From: Geosiphon pyriformis
Taxonomy: Eukaryota; Glomeromycota; Glomeromycetes; Archaeosporales; Geosiphonaceae
DNA: 64,000 nt
Direction: 5' to 3'
NCBI GenBank assembly: GCA_016748015.1
Contig: JAAOMT010000098.1
Span: forward strand, 201,635-265,634
This document shows positions 33,000-45,440 of the stretch, piece by piece. Numbering within the stretch: the first letter of the stretch is position 1; every line of letters starts with the position of its first letter. Below the pieces are notes generated by a model. That model ran no database searches and had not been told where the DNA came from. It worked only from the letters and a program-made list of their open reading frames with translations. The position numbers and the translations under genes are program-made.

Positions 33000-34844
33000 T
33001 CCATAATAGTAGTCTTGTTAATATTGACTATTGGAATATGTTTTTGATGATGCTTTCTTAAATGTGATATGTTTGGTTAATTTTAATAAATTGCTTAGTA
33101 TGGTTTCTAATTTGCCTGATGGCAAAGCTACTGGTCTTTCTGGCATTTCAAATAAGCTTTGAAAATATTATAACAGATTGGTTTTGAATATGCTCTTGGT
33201 GCTTTTAAATTCTTGTTTGTTTTGTAAATTGGTGCTCAATAATTGGAGAGAAGTTTAAGTTTTAATAATTCTCAAGCCATATGAATGGAAAAACATTTTT
33301 ATGAATACTAAACTTATTGCTTTAATTAAAACCATCTATAAAATACTTTCTAAGATTTTTTCTAACAGAATTTCTCTGGCATATAGTATTTTTAATGTTT
33401 TTTATAGGAACAATTTGTTAGTTTTAAAAAATACAACAATCTAATCTCCCATTTTTGCTATTGGTTTGGTAATTAAAAACACTTTGAAAAAGAACTGTAA
33501 ACTTTGACTTATTTTGTAGAACATACAGAAGACTTATGATTTTGTTAGGTAAGAGCATCTTAAAAAAAACTTGGTTAAAATAAAAATATGTGGCAAATTT
33601 ATTAGATTTTTTGGCAATATTTACGATAATTATGTTAACAAAGTTATGACTGATTTTGGATTGATGGGTAAATATCAAGTACATAATGGTTTGGATTATA
33701 AAAAGATGTTTTTACCCCTTTTTTGGCACATATTTTATGATTCTTTTTTGTGTAAAGTCAAGAGACAAGAAAGTATATGTAAATATAAATTGAATTTTTA
33801 TTTTGTTGTCAAAATTGGTTGTTCAGATTCTTAGGCTGGATTGATATTTTTTTTTGCTACTGATGCTTTTGTTAATAATACAATCTGAATTAGTAACAGC
33901 TAAACTGCTACTTAACACATTTTTAACATTGCTAATAAATTTTTTCAGATTAATAATATTTTGGTTAATAATAACAAAACAGTGGCCATTTTTATTAATT
34001 GCAAAGTTGGATGTCTTTTTTTGTTAATTAATAGTTTGTCTATTTCTATTGCCAAAAAAAGTAAATATCATTGCTACCTGAATATCTTTCTATCTATTGA
34101 GAATTTGTTAAAGTTTAGCTTAGTTAAAGTAAGTTTAGATGTTCAGTTTTTTGCCAATTTTGTTTTGAAAAAAGCTATTTCAAATAAGCAGCTTTCATAT
34201 TTGGTGTTAGTGGTTCTCTATTTTATTATTAGTTACAGAACAGTTTTCAGTTTTGTTTTTATTAGTGTGTGTAATAAATGAGATGTTTTAATTCATAAGA
34301 GCTTAAAGTTGAAGTTTGGTCTGTCTTTTAATTTCCCCAATGATGTGCTTTATCATCTATATTTGTATAGTTTAAAAACTTTTGAGCAAATTTAGGCTAA
34401 AAACAAAGTAACTTCTATTGTGTGTTTTGCAAACTCTGTCAGAATTTTGGGTCATTTGTTTTTATACAGATTTCATGACTTGTAAGTTTTATCTTGGTAT
34501 CTACTTCATTCTTTGGTTTTTCTAATTCATATTAGAGTTAGTTTTTTTAATAATTTTTTGGTAGATGTAATTTATATTTTTCTTGAGTGTAATTTATTTC
34601 TGAGTGGTTCAATAAACAATTTTTTCTGTCTTTGTAGTGAAACTTCTATGTTGACTGTTCTTGGCAAGTTAAAATTTTTTAAGTTTTTCTTTTCATTTTG
34701 GTGGTATGGTATTGCTTTTATAGATTAACTTTACAGTAAAAATGGTGCTATTTTTAATTAGAAAATTTTCAAACATTGAAAAAAATTGGACCCATGTGGC
34801 GCTATTTCCAACTGGTTTAGGCTTTTTGTTAACTTTCTTAGTGG
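33000..34844 (+). pseudogene. LINE-A ORF2, reverse transcriptase part
   Basis: Blocks in order: LPDGKATGLSGISNKL, NTKLIALIKTIYKILSKIF (RPIALIET region), LVLKNTTI, QNIQKTYDFV (for the QDMRKAYDSV block), VMTDFGLMGKYQVHNGLD, FLPLFWHIFYDSFL, then DAFVNNTI at about 33855, where the catalytic FVDDT is expected, so both Asp are Asn. Further right are SISIAKKSKYHCYLNIFLS and VLYFIISYRTVFSFVF. Open pieces are 33571-33834, 33961-34281 and 34513-34728. The protein would reverse-transcribe its own RNA at the target site; it is dead. Confidence 0.8.
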
Positions 34845-35782
34845 TGTTACCAGTAGAATTTTAGTTATTAATTAACATGAAATTACCTTCATAATTCTTA
34901 TTATTAATTAGCATATATTATTATCATTTCAATTATTACTTATTATTTAATCAAATTATCAAATATCATTACTCAATCAATAATCCGATTTGTACCATAG
35001 AAATTAAGATAATCAAATTACACAATACTTTAAACCATTTAATATAGTCAAAATTCGCCGAAATTAATGAAAATTGGCCGAAATAATCAATAGTTCAGTG
35101 AAATAACTTGTAGTTTGCCAAAATGTATCTTTAGTTCACCAAAATTGTAGCAAAAAGAAAAGTACAAGTTCAAAGACTAGTACTACAACAAGTTGTATAA
35201 AAAAAGAGCTTTTTTCTTCAGTATCTTACTTTAGATATCTTAATTGAAACAAATTACTTTTTACATATCTTAAATAAAAATTAAATATTCAAAAACCAAA
35301 TCCTTTGATTATTACACTTGAAATTCTCTCAACACAAACTAACATTTCGAAATTGATTAGCTATTAATTTCAGTAATTTGTTAGTGATTTCAGGCCTGAA
35401 TAGAAAACGATTCCCTTGACAAAATCCTATTTTTTTTATATTTTTTTTATTTTCTTTTATTTTTTTATCATAATCATTAGGATAGCCTACAGACGAGATT
35501 CCTGTAGAAGAGTTGAATTTTGCAGCAAAGTAACTACACATTTTAGTGAGCTTCCAAATAAGCAATTTCTAGAAAAAAGTTGACATTTACTACAATATAA
35601 CTACATAAAATAACTGGTAAAAAATTGGCTATTTTACTTATAAGCCCAGCAGTTCAAATTATAGGAGATAATTTGAAGATAAATTCAGTTACTGGAGGTC
35701 CAACTACTTTCTAAAAACGTAAATTTACAGCAAATCAACATTAACAACATTCAAAAAAAGAGACCAAAAACCTCTAATAACA
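34845..35782 (+). mobile_element. Solo LTR Y inserted in LINE-A
   Basis: It starts TGTTACCAGTAG and ends CTCTAATAACA. The flanking 4-mers are GTGG (34841-34844) and GTAG (35783-35786), a target duplication with one G-to-A. The other copy is at 51743-52670, where a primer-binding site follows; here none does, so this is solo. It has a TATA box (35196-35203) and TTAATTTCAGTAATTTGTTA downstream. The 78-codon minus-strand frame at 35329-35565 has no known relative and is probably incidental. Confidence 0.8.
35196..35203 (+). promoter_or_regulatory. TATA box of LTR Y
   Basis: TATAAAAA lies in the middle of the LTR, preceding GAGCTTTTTTCTTCAGTATC, which could be the start region. The second copy keeps TATAAAAAAAAATC near 52090 and TTTTTCTTCA after it. 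Confidence 0.55.
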
Positions 35783-37190
35783 GTAGTATGACTTTTTTTT
35801 TATATGCTTTTTTTCTTTAAGTGTTTTTGGCCTTTCAAATATTTTTGAGTTTTGTGAGTTTGAGTTTGCTTATAATCATTTATTAAATATTAATACTGGT
35901 AGTTTTTCAATTTATACAAATAGATTTTTGGAAAACTTGGAAAAAGTTAATATAAAGACTAGTATGATAGTTTTTTTTAAAGACATAAATTTTGGTTTGA
36001 GTGTTAAAGTTTTTGGTTTAATGTTTTTTATTTTGGTGGAGCTGTAAGCTATTGTATTAATTTGTAAGTGTGTTCTCTCTTTTAGTTTAGTTCACTTTTT
36101 TATGAACAGTCAGACTGCTTTAAATATGTGCAAATTAGAATTGTATTTAGCATATCCAGATTTTTGAAATCAGTATTGGATTGAATATTAGCACATTGTA
36201 AATATTATTTATGGAAAAATTTAAATGTTAGCTAACATAAAGTAAAGAGTTACTTGAGTATTTTGGGTAATATATGTATTGATGTACTTACTGACAATAC
36301 TTTTTTTTCTTTTTGGTACTTTTTTTTCAGTTGAAGAAATATTATATTATGGCTAAAAATAGTATTGTTTTTGGTAATTTTAGACATTTTATTTGTGAAA
36401 TCTTTTAGTCTGTTTATTGTACACATTGGAAAGTTGGTTTTGGCTTTAAGATTCTGACTAGTAACTTGCTTTTAGACATTAATTGGCTTAATTTATCTAT
36501 AATATGGCATTTTAATTTATATATAACTGCTGGTTTTACTAGTAAGTCTATTGTCAGCACTCATACATATTTTATAAAAGCTTTGTATCATCAGCTGCCT
36601 ATTGCTATTCAAAAGTGTTTATATAATAAGCATTATTTCAGTGTATTATGTTTGTATTGTGATAGTATTAAAATCTTAGATCATGTTTTTTTTTGTGCAG
36701 TTAATAAATCTGTTTGTCATCAATTATTGAACATATATATGGCTGCTTAGAAGGTGCTTTCTAGTTATTCTTATTCTTCTTTGTGTGTGTATTAGTTGTT
36801 GTTTTTTTGTGCTTTGAATATTGTAATATATATGGCCTTTTACAAAAGCTTTGTCTTTAGTAATTGGCTTCAAAAGACTGTTTTTGTTTACAGAGATTTT
36901 AAAATTACACATCAGATAATTGTAAACTTTGTGTAAGATTTTTGTCTTGCTTTTAGAAATGAAGTTTGGTCTGTTTGTATTAAATATTGTGTCTTTATAA
37001 AGAAAAATAAGCTGATACCACATGATAATTCAGTTCCAGTTTCGGTTTTTGAATTGTTTTTAGCATTTTTTGTTAGTATAGTTAAATTACTTAGTATTAC
37101 TAAAGCATTTGGTGTTAGTTTTGGTTTGTGTAAGTCTTGTTTATTTTTTTCAGACATTGGAGACCTGGTCTCAATTTATATAAATACTTA
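35783..37190 (+). pseudogene. LINE-A ORF2, RNase H and C-terminal zinc-finger part
   Basis: The RNase H reads SFSIYTNRFLENL (expected YTDGS; Asp now Asn), INFGLSVKVFGLM, and FFMNSQTALNMC (expected DSQ; Asp now Asn). The C-terminal piece 36466-36750 is open: LLDINWLNLSIIWHFNLYI, then TYFIKALYHQLPIAI and VLCLYCDSIKILDHVFFCAV, a CX2C...HX4C arrangement typical of LINE C-termini. The coding sequence ends near 37185 after CLFFSDIGDLVSIYIN. The minus-strand frames 36724-37023 and 36912-37157 are shadows. Confidence 0.75.
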
Positions 37191-37307
37191 GTATTGTCCT
37201 GATTAGTCTGAATGACTGGTCACATATAAAAAAAACATAATTTATATTTAGTTTAGATTATTTGTATGATGTATTATACTAGAAAGTATTTAAATCTTAC
37301 TTATTAA

Positions 37308-37333
37308 ATAATAATAATAATAATAATAATAAA
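37308..37333 (+). repeat. (TAA)n tail of LINE-A
   Basis: About eight TAA repeats close the LINE 3' UTR. LINE-B ends with a similar but shorter TAATAATAATAA near 41600. Confidence 0.6.
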
Positions 37334-37335
37334 AC

Positions 37336-40139
37336 TATTGGTAAAGTCTATAAATTCATTAATAATTGAATAAATTTATTTTTAAGCATTTATTGTACAT
37401 TTTTTTAATAAATTAGTAACTTTTTAGTAGAACTTAATAAATTAATTGTTTTTTAAGTTTTGTATTTTTAGTGTAGATTTGGTATTAAACCAAATTAGTT
37501 TTTTTAAAGTTGTTGTTTTTTGCAAATATGTTAGCATATTCTGTAATTAGTTTCTTAAATTGCTTTTCTTGTTGTAATTCTAATTGTTTTATGTTAATTT
37601 AAAATAATTTTTTATAATAACATAATAATTTTTATTAATAAAAGTAAAAATAGATTTTTAAAAGAAATATCTAATCATTTCTGTGAAATTTAAAACTTTT
37701 TGTAGTAATTTTTGTTAAAAAATATTACTATAAATAATTTTAATTTCTAATAATTATCTAAAATAATAAAATAATTAATAAAATTATTAAAAATAATATT
37801 GATTTTTTTGAACAAATAAATATTTAAAATTAAAATTTCATATTTTTTGTAAATTTGTTAAGTAGTAATAAGTATTGAACAGATATATACTTTATGAATT
37901 TTTTTAAAAGATAAAATAATAATTGTTTTTAGTAAAATTTTAAAAGCAATTTTAAAATTAATTTTTATGAGTAATTTTGATTTTAAAATAAGAATATCTT
38001 TTTTTGAATATTAAATCATATTTTGTATTAATTTTGTGGACTTTTTTGGCTTGATTTTTTGTTTATTATTGTCGAAGTATTTAAATAGTAAAGCAGATTA
38101 GTTTTTAACAAAATAAATCGGAATTGTTAAAATTTCAGACTGTTTTTTTTGTGTTTTAAATTCGGTTTTATCCTAATTATTTTAAATAAATAATAGTATG
38201 CTAAAAGATAACATTTAAAACATTATTAATTATTACAAAGCATGATATATTCTTTATAAAATTAAATATTTATTTGTTTTAATTATTAAATTTGGGTTTT
38301 TTTAGAAAAGTAAACATGATTAAAAGTCAAATAATAAAGTTTTACTTTATTTTTATAGTTTAAATTAGCTAGTTTTATGGTATATTTAATGTATTTGCTT
38401 TTTATATTTGTTAAACATCTTTTTAAGATCTTCTATTAATTAAAATTATTGCTAGTTTATAAATTATTTTAGCATTATGTAAATAATAATAGAATTTATC
38501 AAGAATATTATTATAAGCTACTGTAAATAATATTTTTTATTTTATTTTTTTAGAAATAGAAAGAGCATATTGACAGATTTAATTGCAGACTTTTTTTTTA
38601 TTACAATATTAATTCAATTGTATTTTTTGAATAGTAATTTTTTACAAATAAGACATAAAATATTGTTTTATTTTCTATTTTGTTTAGGACTGCTAAATTG
38701 TTGTTTGTAATAAGCTTTATAGTAATAATAGATACAAGTTTTATATTCTTTTTTTGATAATATACTAACTATTAGTTTGTTTATTTGTTAATATAAATTA
38801 TTAATTGACATTTTTAAGCCATAATAATATTAGTTATAGTATAAATGTTTTAAATAATTATTTTTCTGTTTTTTTAGTCCAATTAGATTAAAAATTAAGC
38901 ATTATATGTGTTTTAGTAAATGATTTCTTTTTTTTTGAATTTAAAAACTGGAATTTTTCAAATTATTTATTAAAAATACTCCAAATAATAAATACTTTAA
39001 TATATTGTCTTTAATATAAAATTTTTAATTCTTTGGTTTTTTAATCTAGATTTACATTGGTCTTAAAAAGCCAATTATTTTCGATAAAAGCTTAATATTA
39101 AAATGTATTTATAATTAAAATTTTAATTTAAATAATAATTTTATTAATAATAATAAAAATTGTCGATTTTTTTAACTAGTATTTTTTTTATACTATTAGT
39201 AATAACAATTACTGTTTGAGATTAGTTTATATTTTATTTTAATTTTTACATTAATTGGTAATTTTTTCAGTAAATTTACTATTTAAAGTTAATTAAATTA
39301 ATTTTTTTTGACTTTGACTTTAGTGTATATTGTTGTAATTGTATTTTATTCTGAAGTAACAACATTAATAAGTGAAAATAATAATTTATTGGCTTTAAAT
39401 TTAAATAAAAATATGTCTGAAATATTGGCATTTTTAGCAATCTTTGTTAATAAAATTATAATATTATTATAAAAAAATTTTTGCTATTATGTTGTAGTTC
39501 TATTTTTTAAAAATATAGTATAATAAATATTCTGGTCTTTTAGTATTGTAAAATAACTAAGTTAAGTATAAAAATTTCTAAGTAACTATTAATTATTATT
39601 ATAAAATACCAATTAATTATTGAAACCAAATCTGTTATTGTTAATATAAAAATAATTGTATATTATAAATTGGTTAGATTAAGCCAATTTTTTTATTAAT
39701 AGTTAATAATTTTAAATTAAAAATAATTAATAATATTGTGGTAGTTGTTATAAAATAGATTAATTATAAGTAAATTAAAATTTTAAAGAATAATAAATAG
39801 ATAATAGTAAATTATATAATTAGTATTACTAAAAAAAATAATATTAATTATTTTGTTTTTGTTGATTTCTTTGTATTTTTTGCAATTATGTTTTTAATAT
39901 CTAAAAATTTTACAATAATAACAATTTAATTGTTGATTTGGTTATTATTAAATAATAATATATTTTCTTGGTCTTGTTTTTGTAATAACTAATATTTTTA
40001 TTGTCAATTAACAAAATATATTTCAACTTTCTTGGTAAGTTGATTAATTTTTTTTTCTGCTATTAAACTGTTTTTTTAATTGCAAAATTGATGAATTTGG
40101 TGCAGTTTTACTTTTTTTATTGTTATTTTGTAGTTTTTA
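37336..40139. other. Very AT-rich DNA, nothing recognised
   Basis: There are no long frames and no LTR termini. T-rich plus-strand bias resembles decayed LINE sequence, so it may be the unreadable 5' part of LINE-B or an older copy, but I cannot align it. Confidence 0.35.
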
Positions 40140-41615
40140 ATATATTAAATGATAGTAGTTAAATCTGCTAAAGCATATAGTTAAACTTTTTTAATAAGTT
40201 TGTTTTTGTATTTTTAAGATTAAATTGACTTATATTAAGATTGTTTTTCAGTCTATACATAGTTTTTTGGATGTAAAATTAGTGTTAAAAGACAGTATAA
40301 AACTTTTTTATATAAATTTTGCTTTTTAAGAGTTTTTAAAACTGTCTTTTTAGTTAAGTTTACAAGCTTTATTTGTCTGACTACTCTTAAAATTGCCAAA
40401 TTTTTGGTAGTTTTTAAAACTGGTTTCTTTTTTACTGCTGTTATATTACATAATATGTTTTTGGATGTGTTTATTGCTAATATTAAAACAACTTATAATG
40501 TTTTTGGTAAAATTGTCTATATTGTACTAAAGTCTGCTGGTATTTGGTAATATGTAGTTGTTTATTTTGAAAAACTGAATTTTGTTGTGTCTATTTTGAA
40601 ATATTAATCAGTTTTAATAAATAAAAATAGTGTTAGAATTTTTTCTTTGGTAAATTAAAATAAAATTAGACATGTTTTATTTTTTATTTCTCTAATTTCA
40701 GTTATTGTTTCCAATTTGCTCTGGTTATATTTATTTCTCAAGTTGATTTGAATGCTGCTTTAATCAAAATTGATATACTGAGGAAATATTGTACTTGGTA
40801 GAAAACTCCTAGTTGTTAATGTTGTTTTAAGTATTAAGAAATAAATCATTTGACTATGAACTGTAAGATTTTTTTTTCAAAACTCCTAAAATGTTTGCTT
40901 CATATTTTGTAAATACTAAGTCTTATGCTAAGATTTTTGTTTCTTTGAATTTTTCTGTGTTTCTTCTTTTGATAGCTTCTGTTTCTTTTTTTATAACTAT
41001 TATTAATTTTTTGGTTTCTTTTTAGCTGGTGTTTCTGAAATTCAAGTTAATTAAATTATTAACTTTGGTTAATTTGATTGTTAATTTTGTTAATATATTA
41101 GTTACTGCATTTAAGTAGTTTGTAAAAGATGATTTTATGTCAAACAGTACTCTTAATCTTAAGATTAACGAAATTTTGGTGCATATAAGTATCTTTAGCA
41201 AAGCTATAAATAAGCTAAAACATAATATGATTGTGCTAAAAAATAAAAATAGTTTTATTAATATTAACATATTTAGTTTTCATGTAAGTTTGTTTGTTAT
41301 TAATAATGATATGTTCTTTAATTTGCTGTCACTTTAAAAACATGAATTTGTTAAAATTAAGTTTGATGTATTTAAGACAGCTAATTAGTTAATAGGGTTG
41401 GTTCTTAATAGTGTTATATTATTTGAAATTTTTCAAAAGATATCTTTTTTGGATAAGTTTTTTTTTACATTAGCATAGTATGTCTTTAATTGATTTGAAT
41501 AATTAATTATATGTAAAAAAGCATAAATTGCATTTAGCTAAAACTTTTAGTTTTGGTTTTATATACTAAATAGTAATTAGATTGTATTCATTAAACTTTA
41601 ATAATAATAAAATAT
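40140..41615 (+). mobile_element. LINE-B: ORF1 plus 3' end, ORF2 missing
   Basis: A gag-like ORF1 relic (below) ends at about 41389 and is followed within 100 bp by sequence matching the last part of LINE-A: 41495-41600 (GATTTGAATAATTAATTATATG, split here only for reference, and CATAAATTGCATTTAGCTAAA) matches 37205-37310. The roughly 3 kb of ORF2 that should lie between is absent. It ends in a short TAA repeat. Confidence 0.6.
40380..41389 (+). pseudogene. LINE-B ORF1 (gag-like, one CCHC knuckle)
   Basis: Stop-ridden but recognisable: VFIANIKTTYNVFGKIVYI, LKSAGIW, YFEKLNFVVSILKY, FALVIFISQVDLNAALIKI, then a knuckle CFKY-EINHLTMNC (second Cys now Tyr, one stop) at about 40820-40870. After a hydrophobic-looking, decayed Ser/Pro region come MSNSTLNLKINEILVHISI (open frame 41137-41337) and KHEFVKIKFDVFKTAN before a stop. 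ORF1 proteins bind LINE RNA. The overlapping minus-strand frame 41022-41270 is a shadow. Confidence 0.65.
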
Positions 41616-41975
41616 AATATAAAAAAATACATTGTATAATAACAATATTTTATTTTATATAATAATATTTATATAAAAATTACAAATATATAAATTTTAA
41701 TTTATATAAAACTGTTTCAAAAAAGTTTACTAATCAATAAATCAATATTATTTTTATTATTTTATAAATTTTTAGAAAAAAACAATTTATTATTGTTTTT
41801 AGTAACAGAATTATTACAAACATGTTTATACCAAGTCAATAATTTATAAATACTATTACTAAAATACAATCTAATAAAAACTTAAACAAATATATTATTA
41901 AGATATAAAATTCTCAAATTTTGTAAAAAATTTTTTTTATTTTTTAACATTTTAACTTTTTAAAAGTACAATACT
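41616..41975. other. AT-rich spacer, nothing recognised
   Basis: Dense AT with long A and T runs; no coding or repeat signal identified. Confidence 0.4.
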
Positions 41976-42179
41976 CAGTAAAACCCACCTTGAAAAAATT
42001 ACATAGAAATGAAAAGAAAGAGTAAATTACAGAAAAAAAGATTGACAAAAAATTCAAATCATGTATGATCATTTCGGTAAGTAATGTCCGAATTTGTTAT
42101 TAAAAAACAAATGAAATATATATATGAATTGTTTCTTTTTTATTTTGCATATAGAATTTTTTTTAGAATATGTTAATAT

Positions 42180-42520
42180 CTGTTAGCTCTCCATTTACAT
42201 CCAAACTCTTTTATTTCTTCAGATAATTGAGTTTACAACTTAAGATATTAAAATTAGACCTTAGATTCTCCTATAGTCTTTGGGGAATTTTTATACTTCT
42301 GAATATTATCTTTCATTAATTTTCAAATGTTTTCTACAGATTAAATTCGAGTAAGATTGCTGACCAATTTATAGTTTTAATTTTTTGTTTGCAAGATCAT
42401 TTTACAATTTCATTTGCAGTATAAATAGATGTATTATCTTGTTAAAACACCAAAATTTTCTTTATTAATTAATATATTGCTTGACATTTTCTTTTGTAAT
42501 TAGTTTAAGATATTTAAACT
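42180..42520 (-). pseudogene. Tc1/mariner-like transposase C-terminal fragment
   Basis: On the minus strand with frameshifts: TKENVKQYIN, QDNTSIYTANEIVK (the second catalytic Asp region, QDNAPxHT), KIKTINWSAILLEF (for INWPAxSPDLNP; third Asp now Glu), then LMKDNIQKYKNSPKTI. The last string is typical of Tc1-type transposases. Only the C-terminal half is seen. It is antisense to the pogo transposase and was probably a separate insertion. Confidence 0.6.
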
Positions 42521-43024
42521 TAATTTTAAAATCCAATTAGTTAAAAAAGTATTACCATAATTTGATAAATTAGATACAATAAGCAAATATACAAAAATAA
42601 ATGGTAAATAAATCGAATTTTAAGATTTTTTTTAAGTTAAATAGAAATTTAAATAAATTAGTATTTTTTAAATTAATTCGTGCAATTTAATATTTGTAAT
42701 ATAAATTTTGTTAATATATAAAACTTATTAAAAAGATTGAATGATCAAATCAAAAATAATAGGTTTGAAAATCTTATTAAAAATATAAATAATTTTTGTT
42801 GCATATTTATAATTATTTATTAAATTAAAAGTTATAAAATATTTATATTTTAAATTATTTTAATATTATTAATAGAAATATTAATTTATTATTATTACAA
42901 AATATTATCAATAAAATATTGTTACAATTTTGAATTTTTTTGTACTATTTAACCCATATTTATATATTAATTATATTATAAATAATAACATAAGTTTTAT
43001 TATCATTATAATAGTAAAACATAG

Positions 43025-43843
43025 ATGACAGAAATTTTCTTTGGTGAATGGCTTGAGAAGTTTAATCGGAAAATAACCAAGCATAAACACAATGTTTTAT
43101 TACTATTGGATAATACACCATTATATGTTCTAATTAATATAGAATTAAAAAGCACTAAAATATATATGCTTCCTCCAAATACAACATCCAAAATACAACC
43201 AATAGATGCTGGCATTATTGCAGCATTTAAGTACTGTTATTATGCTTGCTAGCTTGTATATACTGTTAATTAATATAATGTTGGATATAAGAACTTTTAT
43301 CATATTAACTTACTTTAGACAATTTATTGGATTTGAAAATATTGGTTTAATATCAGCACACATATTATTTAAAACTGTTAGTATAATTTCAGTCTAATAA
43401 AAACAGCACATAATATTGAATTAAAACGGAAACAGCAAAAAAAAGTCACAGAAACTTTGATATTATACATTAAACAACTAAGTATTAAAGATTTATTTAA
43501 TACTAAAAAAATTGTAAATCTTACTTCTGAAGCAGAAATTCATATTTTATTAACTAATCAGGACATAGTAGAAGTTTGTCATGATCCAATAACAAGTTTG
43601 GAAACCCAAGATAATATTGAGAAAATTAAAAAAATTAAGGAAATTGATGTTGAATCATTTAAGCATAAAAAACTTGTTTAAATTTTAAATATATTATGTT
43701 GGTTGAATAATGGTGATAAAACTTCTAAAATGACAATTAATAGTTTATGCCATGTACAACACATTCTCAAAGAATTTATTGAGATTGAAAAAAAAAAATC
43801 ACATATACAAACTTCTCTTAATTATTATTGGTCAATAATGTAA
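43025..43843 (+). pseudogene. pogo/Tigger-type DDE transposase, C-terminal half
   Basis: The first piece (43025-43252) reads FFGEWLEKFNRKI, VLLLLDNTPLYVL and KIYMLPPNTTSKIQPIDAG. Asp29 and Asp61 are the second and third catalytic residues, with 31 residues between them, as in pogo/Tigger proteins. A break follows, then FENIGLISAHILFKT, and from 43457 a 74-codon piece with LTSEAEIHILLTNQDIVEV. A stop at 43680 interrupts a probable Gln codon, after which coding continues with LNILCWLNNGDKTS and ends YYWSIM at 43843. No N-terminal DNA-binding domain is left. Confidence 0.75.
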
Positions 43844-44093
43844 TATAATTATAATTTTTAATAAATTTCTCTTATATTAGAAATTATATAAGTTGTTAAA
43901 TAATTTCAAATATAGTCATATAAAATTTTACCTCTCTAAATTAATATATATAAGAAGTTTTATTAGAAGTTATTAGTCATTATTTAATAGAGGATTATTA
44001 GTTATTACTATTTAATTGCTTTTGAAATTAGTTAATTTATTAGTTATTACAGGTTATTACTTATGAGAGGATTATTTATCACAGGTTCTACTG

Positions 44094-45265
44094 TACTTGA
44101 AGAATAACTTGTTTACTTTATTTATAAAATAAATGGGGCATTAAAAATTTTTAATTATTAACTTAGAAACAAAGATAAAAGCTTGGAATTTTAAATATTT
44201 ACTAGTTTTTTATGTTGCCATATTATTTTTTTTGAGATATTGGTTTTACAATATCAATTTTTTCACATAAGATTGACTCTGTGCAATGGGCAACCTTATT
44301 TTTTCTATTAATTTAAGAGAATAAGCAAAATACATTTGATTAAAATCTAAAGTTTAAATTATGTTATTTATCACAACAAATAAGAGTGAGCGATTCTTAA
44401 AGTTGGAACCAATAATCTTTTAATCTGGTAAAACCTTTTGAAGTTCTCTCAATCCACAAAAATGTATTGAATACAAAAACTTTTTCAATCCGGTAGGTTT
44501 TAATCATAAATAAAATTTATTGTAAAAAAAAACTTTTATATTGAACTTAATAAAAAGATTAAAAAGGTTATTTGGGAAAAAATGAAAAGAAAAATTATGC
44601 TTAAAAAATTATCTGCGGATAATGAGAGTTTTTGCTTAAAAAGTTTAATTTAATTTCTAAAAACATATTTTTAATCAAGAAGAAATGTAAGTTAAAAACT
44701 AATCATAGGGCTATCGGAATTTGAAAATGTAAAATTTATATTATATAAATCAATGGTAATAAAATTTTTGCTCTGATTTTCCAAAATATAGTTAAACTAG
44801 CAATATTTTACCCTAATAAAAAAGATTTTCAAGTAATATGAAAATAATCGTTCCAATAATGCAAAATATATTTTTAGCGGAGCAATGCAGAAATGAAAAC
44901 TCAATGATTTCACAACTTTTTTGAATTTGATTTAATATACAAATTTTCACATATCATTTTAATATATATATTGTGAGTTAAAGTCTAAACACTATTATAG
45001 TCAGAGAGCCTGAAATTTTTAAAATAAACTGTTCAAACACAGTCAACAGTTTTTGTGTATAATTTTTCCTATATAGAATTTTCACTCCTTAATTTCAATT
45101 ATCTATCTCGTGATTATGAACTTGATCGCATTCAATTGTTTAATTGTTTTACTTGAGTTAAATAGGCTCTGGTAACATCGGATGAATTGTTTGCCTGTGC
45201 AAGTATACGGATAACCTTATTTAAAACAAATTTAAACCTGGTGTCTCTACTCCAAAGCAGTCTCA
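44094..45265. other. Intergenic DNA of lower AT content, nothing recognised
   Basis: CpG becomes visible here (for example TTCTTAAAGTTGG and AATCCGGTAGG). No frame with family features was seen. Confidence 0.35.
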
Positions 45266-45269
45266 AGAA

Positions 45270-45440
45270 TTATGCCTTTACGTAAAGAAATCCATCTTAT
45301 TGTTTGAGGTTTCAAAGGTGAAGAATTTCAATTATAGAGAATTTATGTAAAAGGTCTGTAAAATGCTGTGCTGAATATATTACTGTTTCTCTCACCGTCA
45401 AGTCGTCAGGGCTGAGGATTTAAAAACCGTATTTGAGGCC
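45270..45440 (+). pseudogene. Possible transposase N-terminus (helix-turn-helix start)
   Basis: MPLRKEIHLIV begins at an ATG at 45270, followed by a stop, GFKGEEFQ, and a frame change to SHRQVVRAED. The opening resembles N-terminal ends of Tc1- or IS630-type transposases, but the match is short and partly remembered. It is probably decayed. Confidence 0.25.

Larger units (their letters stand above)
33000..37335 (+). mobile_element. LINE-A: 5'-truncated non-LTR retrotransposon
   Basis: ORF2 remnants run from the segment before RT through RNase H to a C-terminal zinc-finger region, followed by a 3' UTR and a (TAA)n tail at 37308-37333. There is no endonuclease domain on the left, so it is 5' truncated, as LINE insertions often are. 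A 938-bp solo LTR splits it at 34845-35782. All frames are broken. Confidence 0.8.
41976..44093 (+). mobile_element. pogo/Tigger-like DNA transposon, decayed
   Basis: The left end is CAGTAAAACCCACC, and the right end, read in complement, is CAGTAGAACCTGTG; they match at 8 of the first 9 bases. The right end is followed by the dinucleotide TA, the target of this group. The left side has TACT before CAG, so the duplication is imperfect there. The 3' half of a DDE transposase lies inside (43025-43843). Its 5' half is missing, and an antisense Tc1-like fragment sits in that place. Confidence 0.6.

Noticed and set aside
37336-40139. Hidden LINE endonuclease region
   Set aside because: Strand bias fits, but I could not align any endonuclease block; left unassigned.
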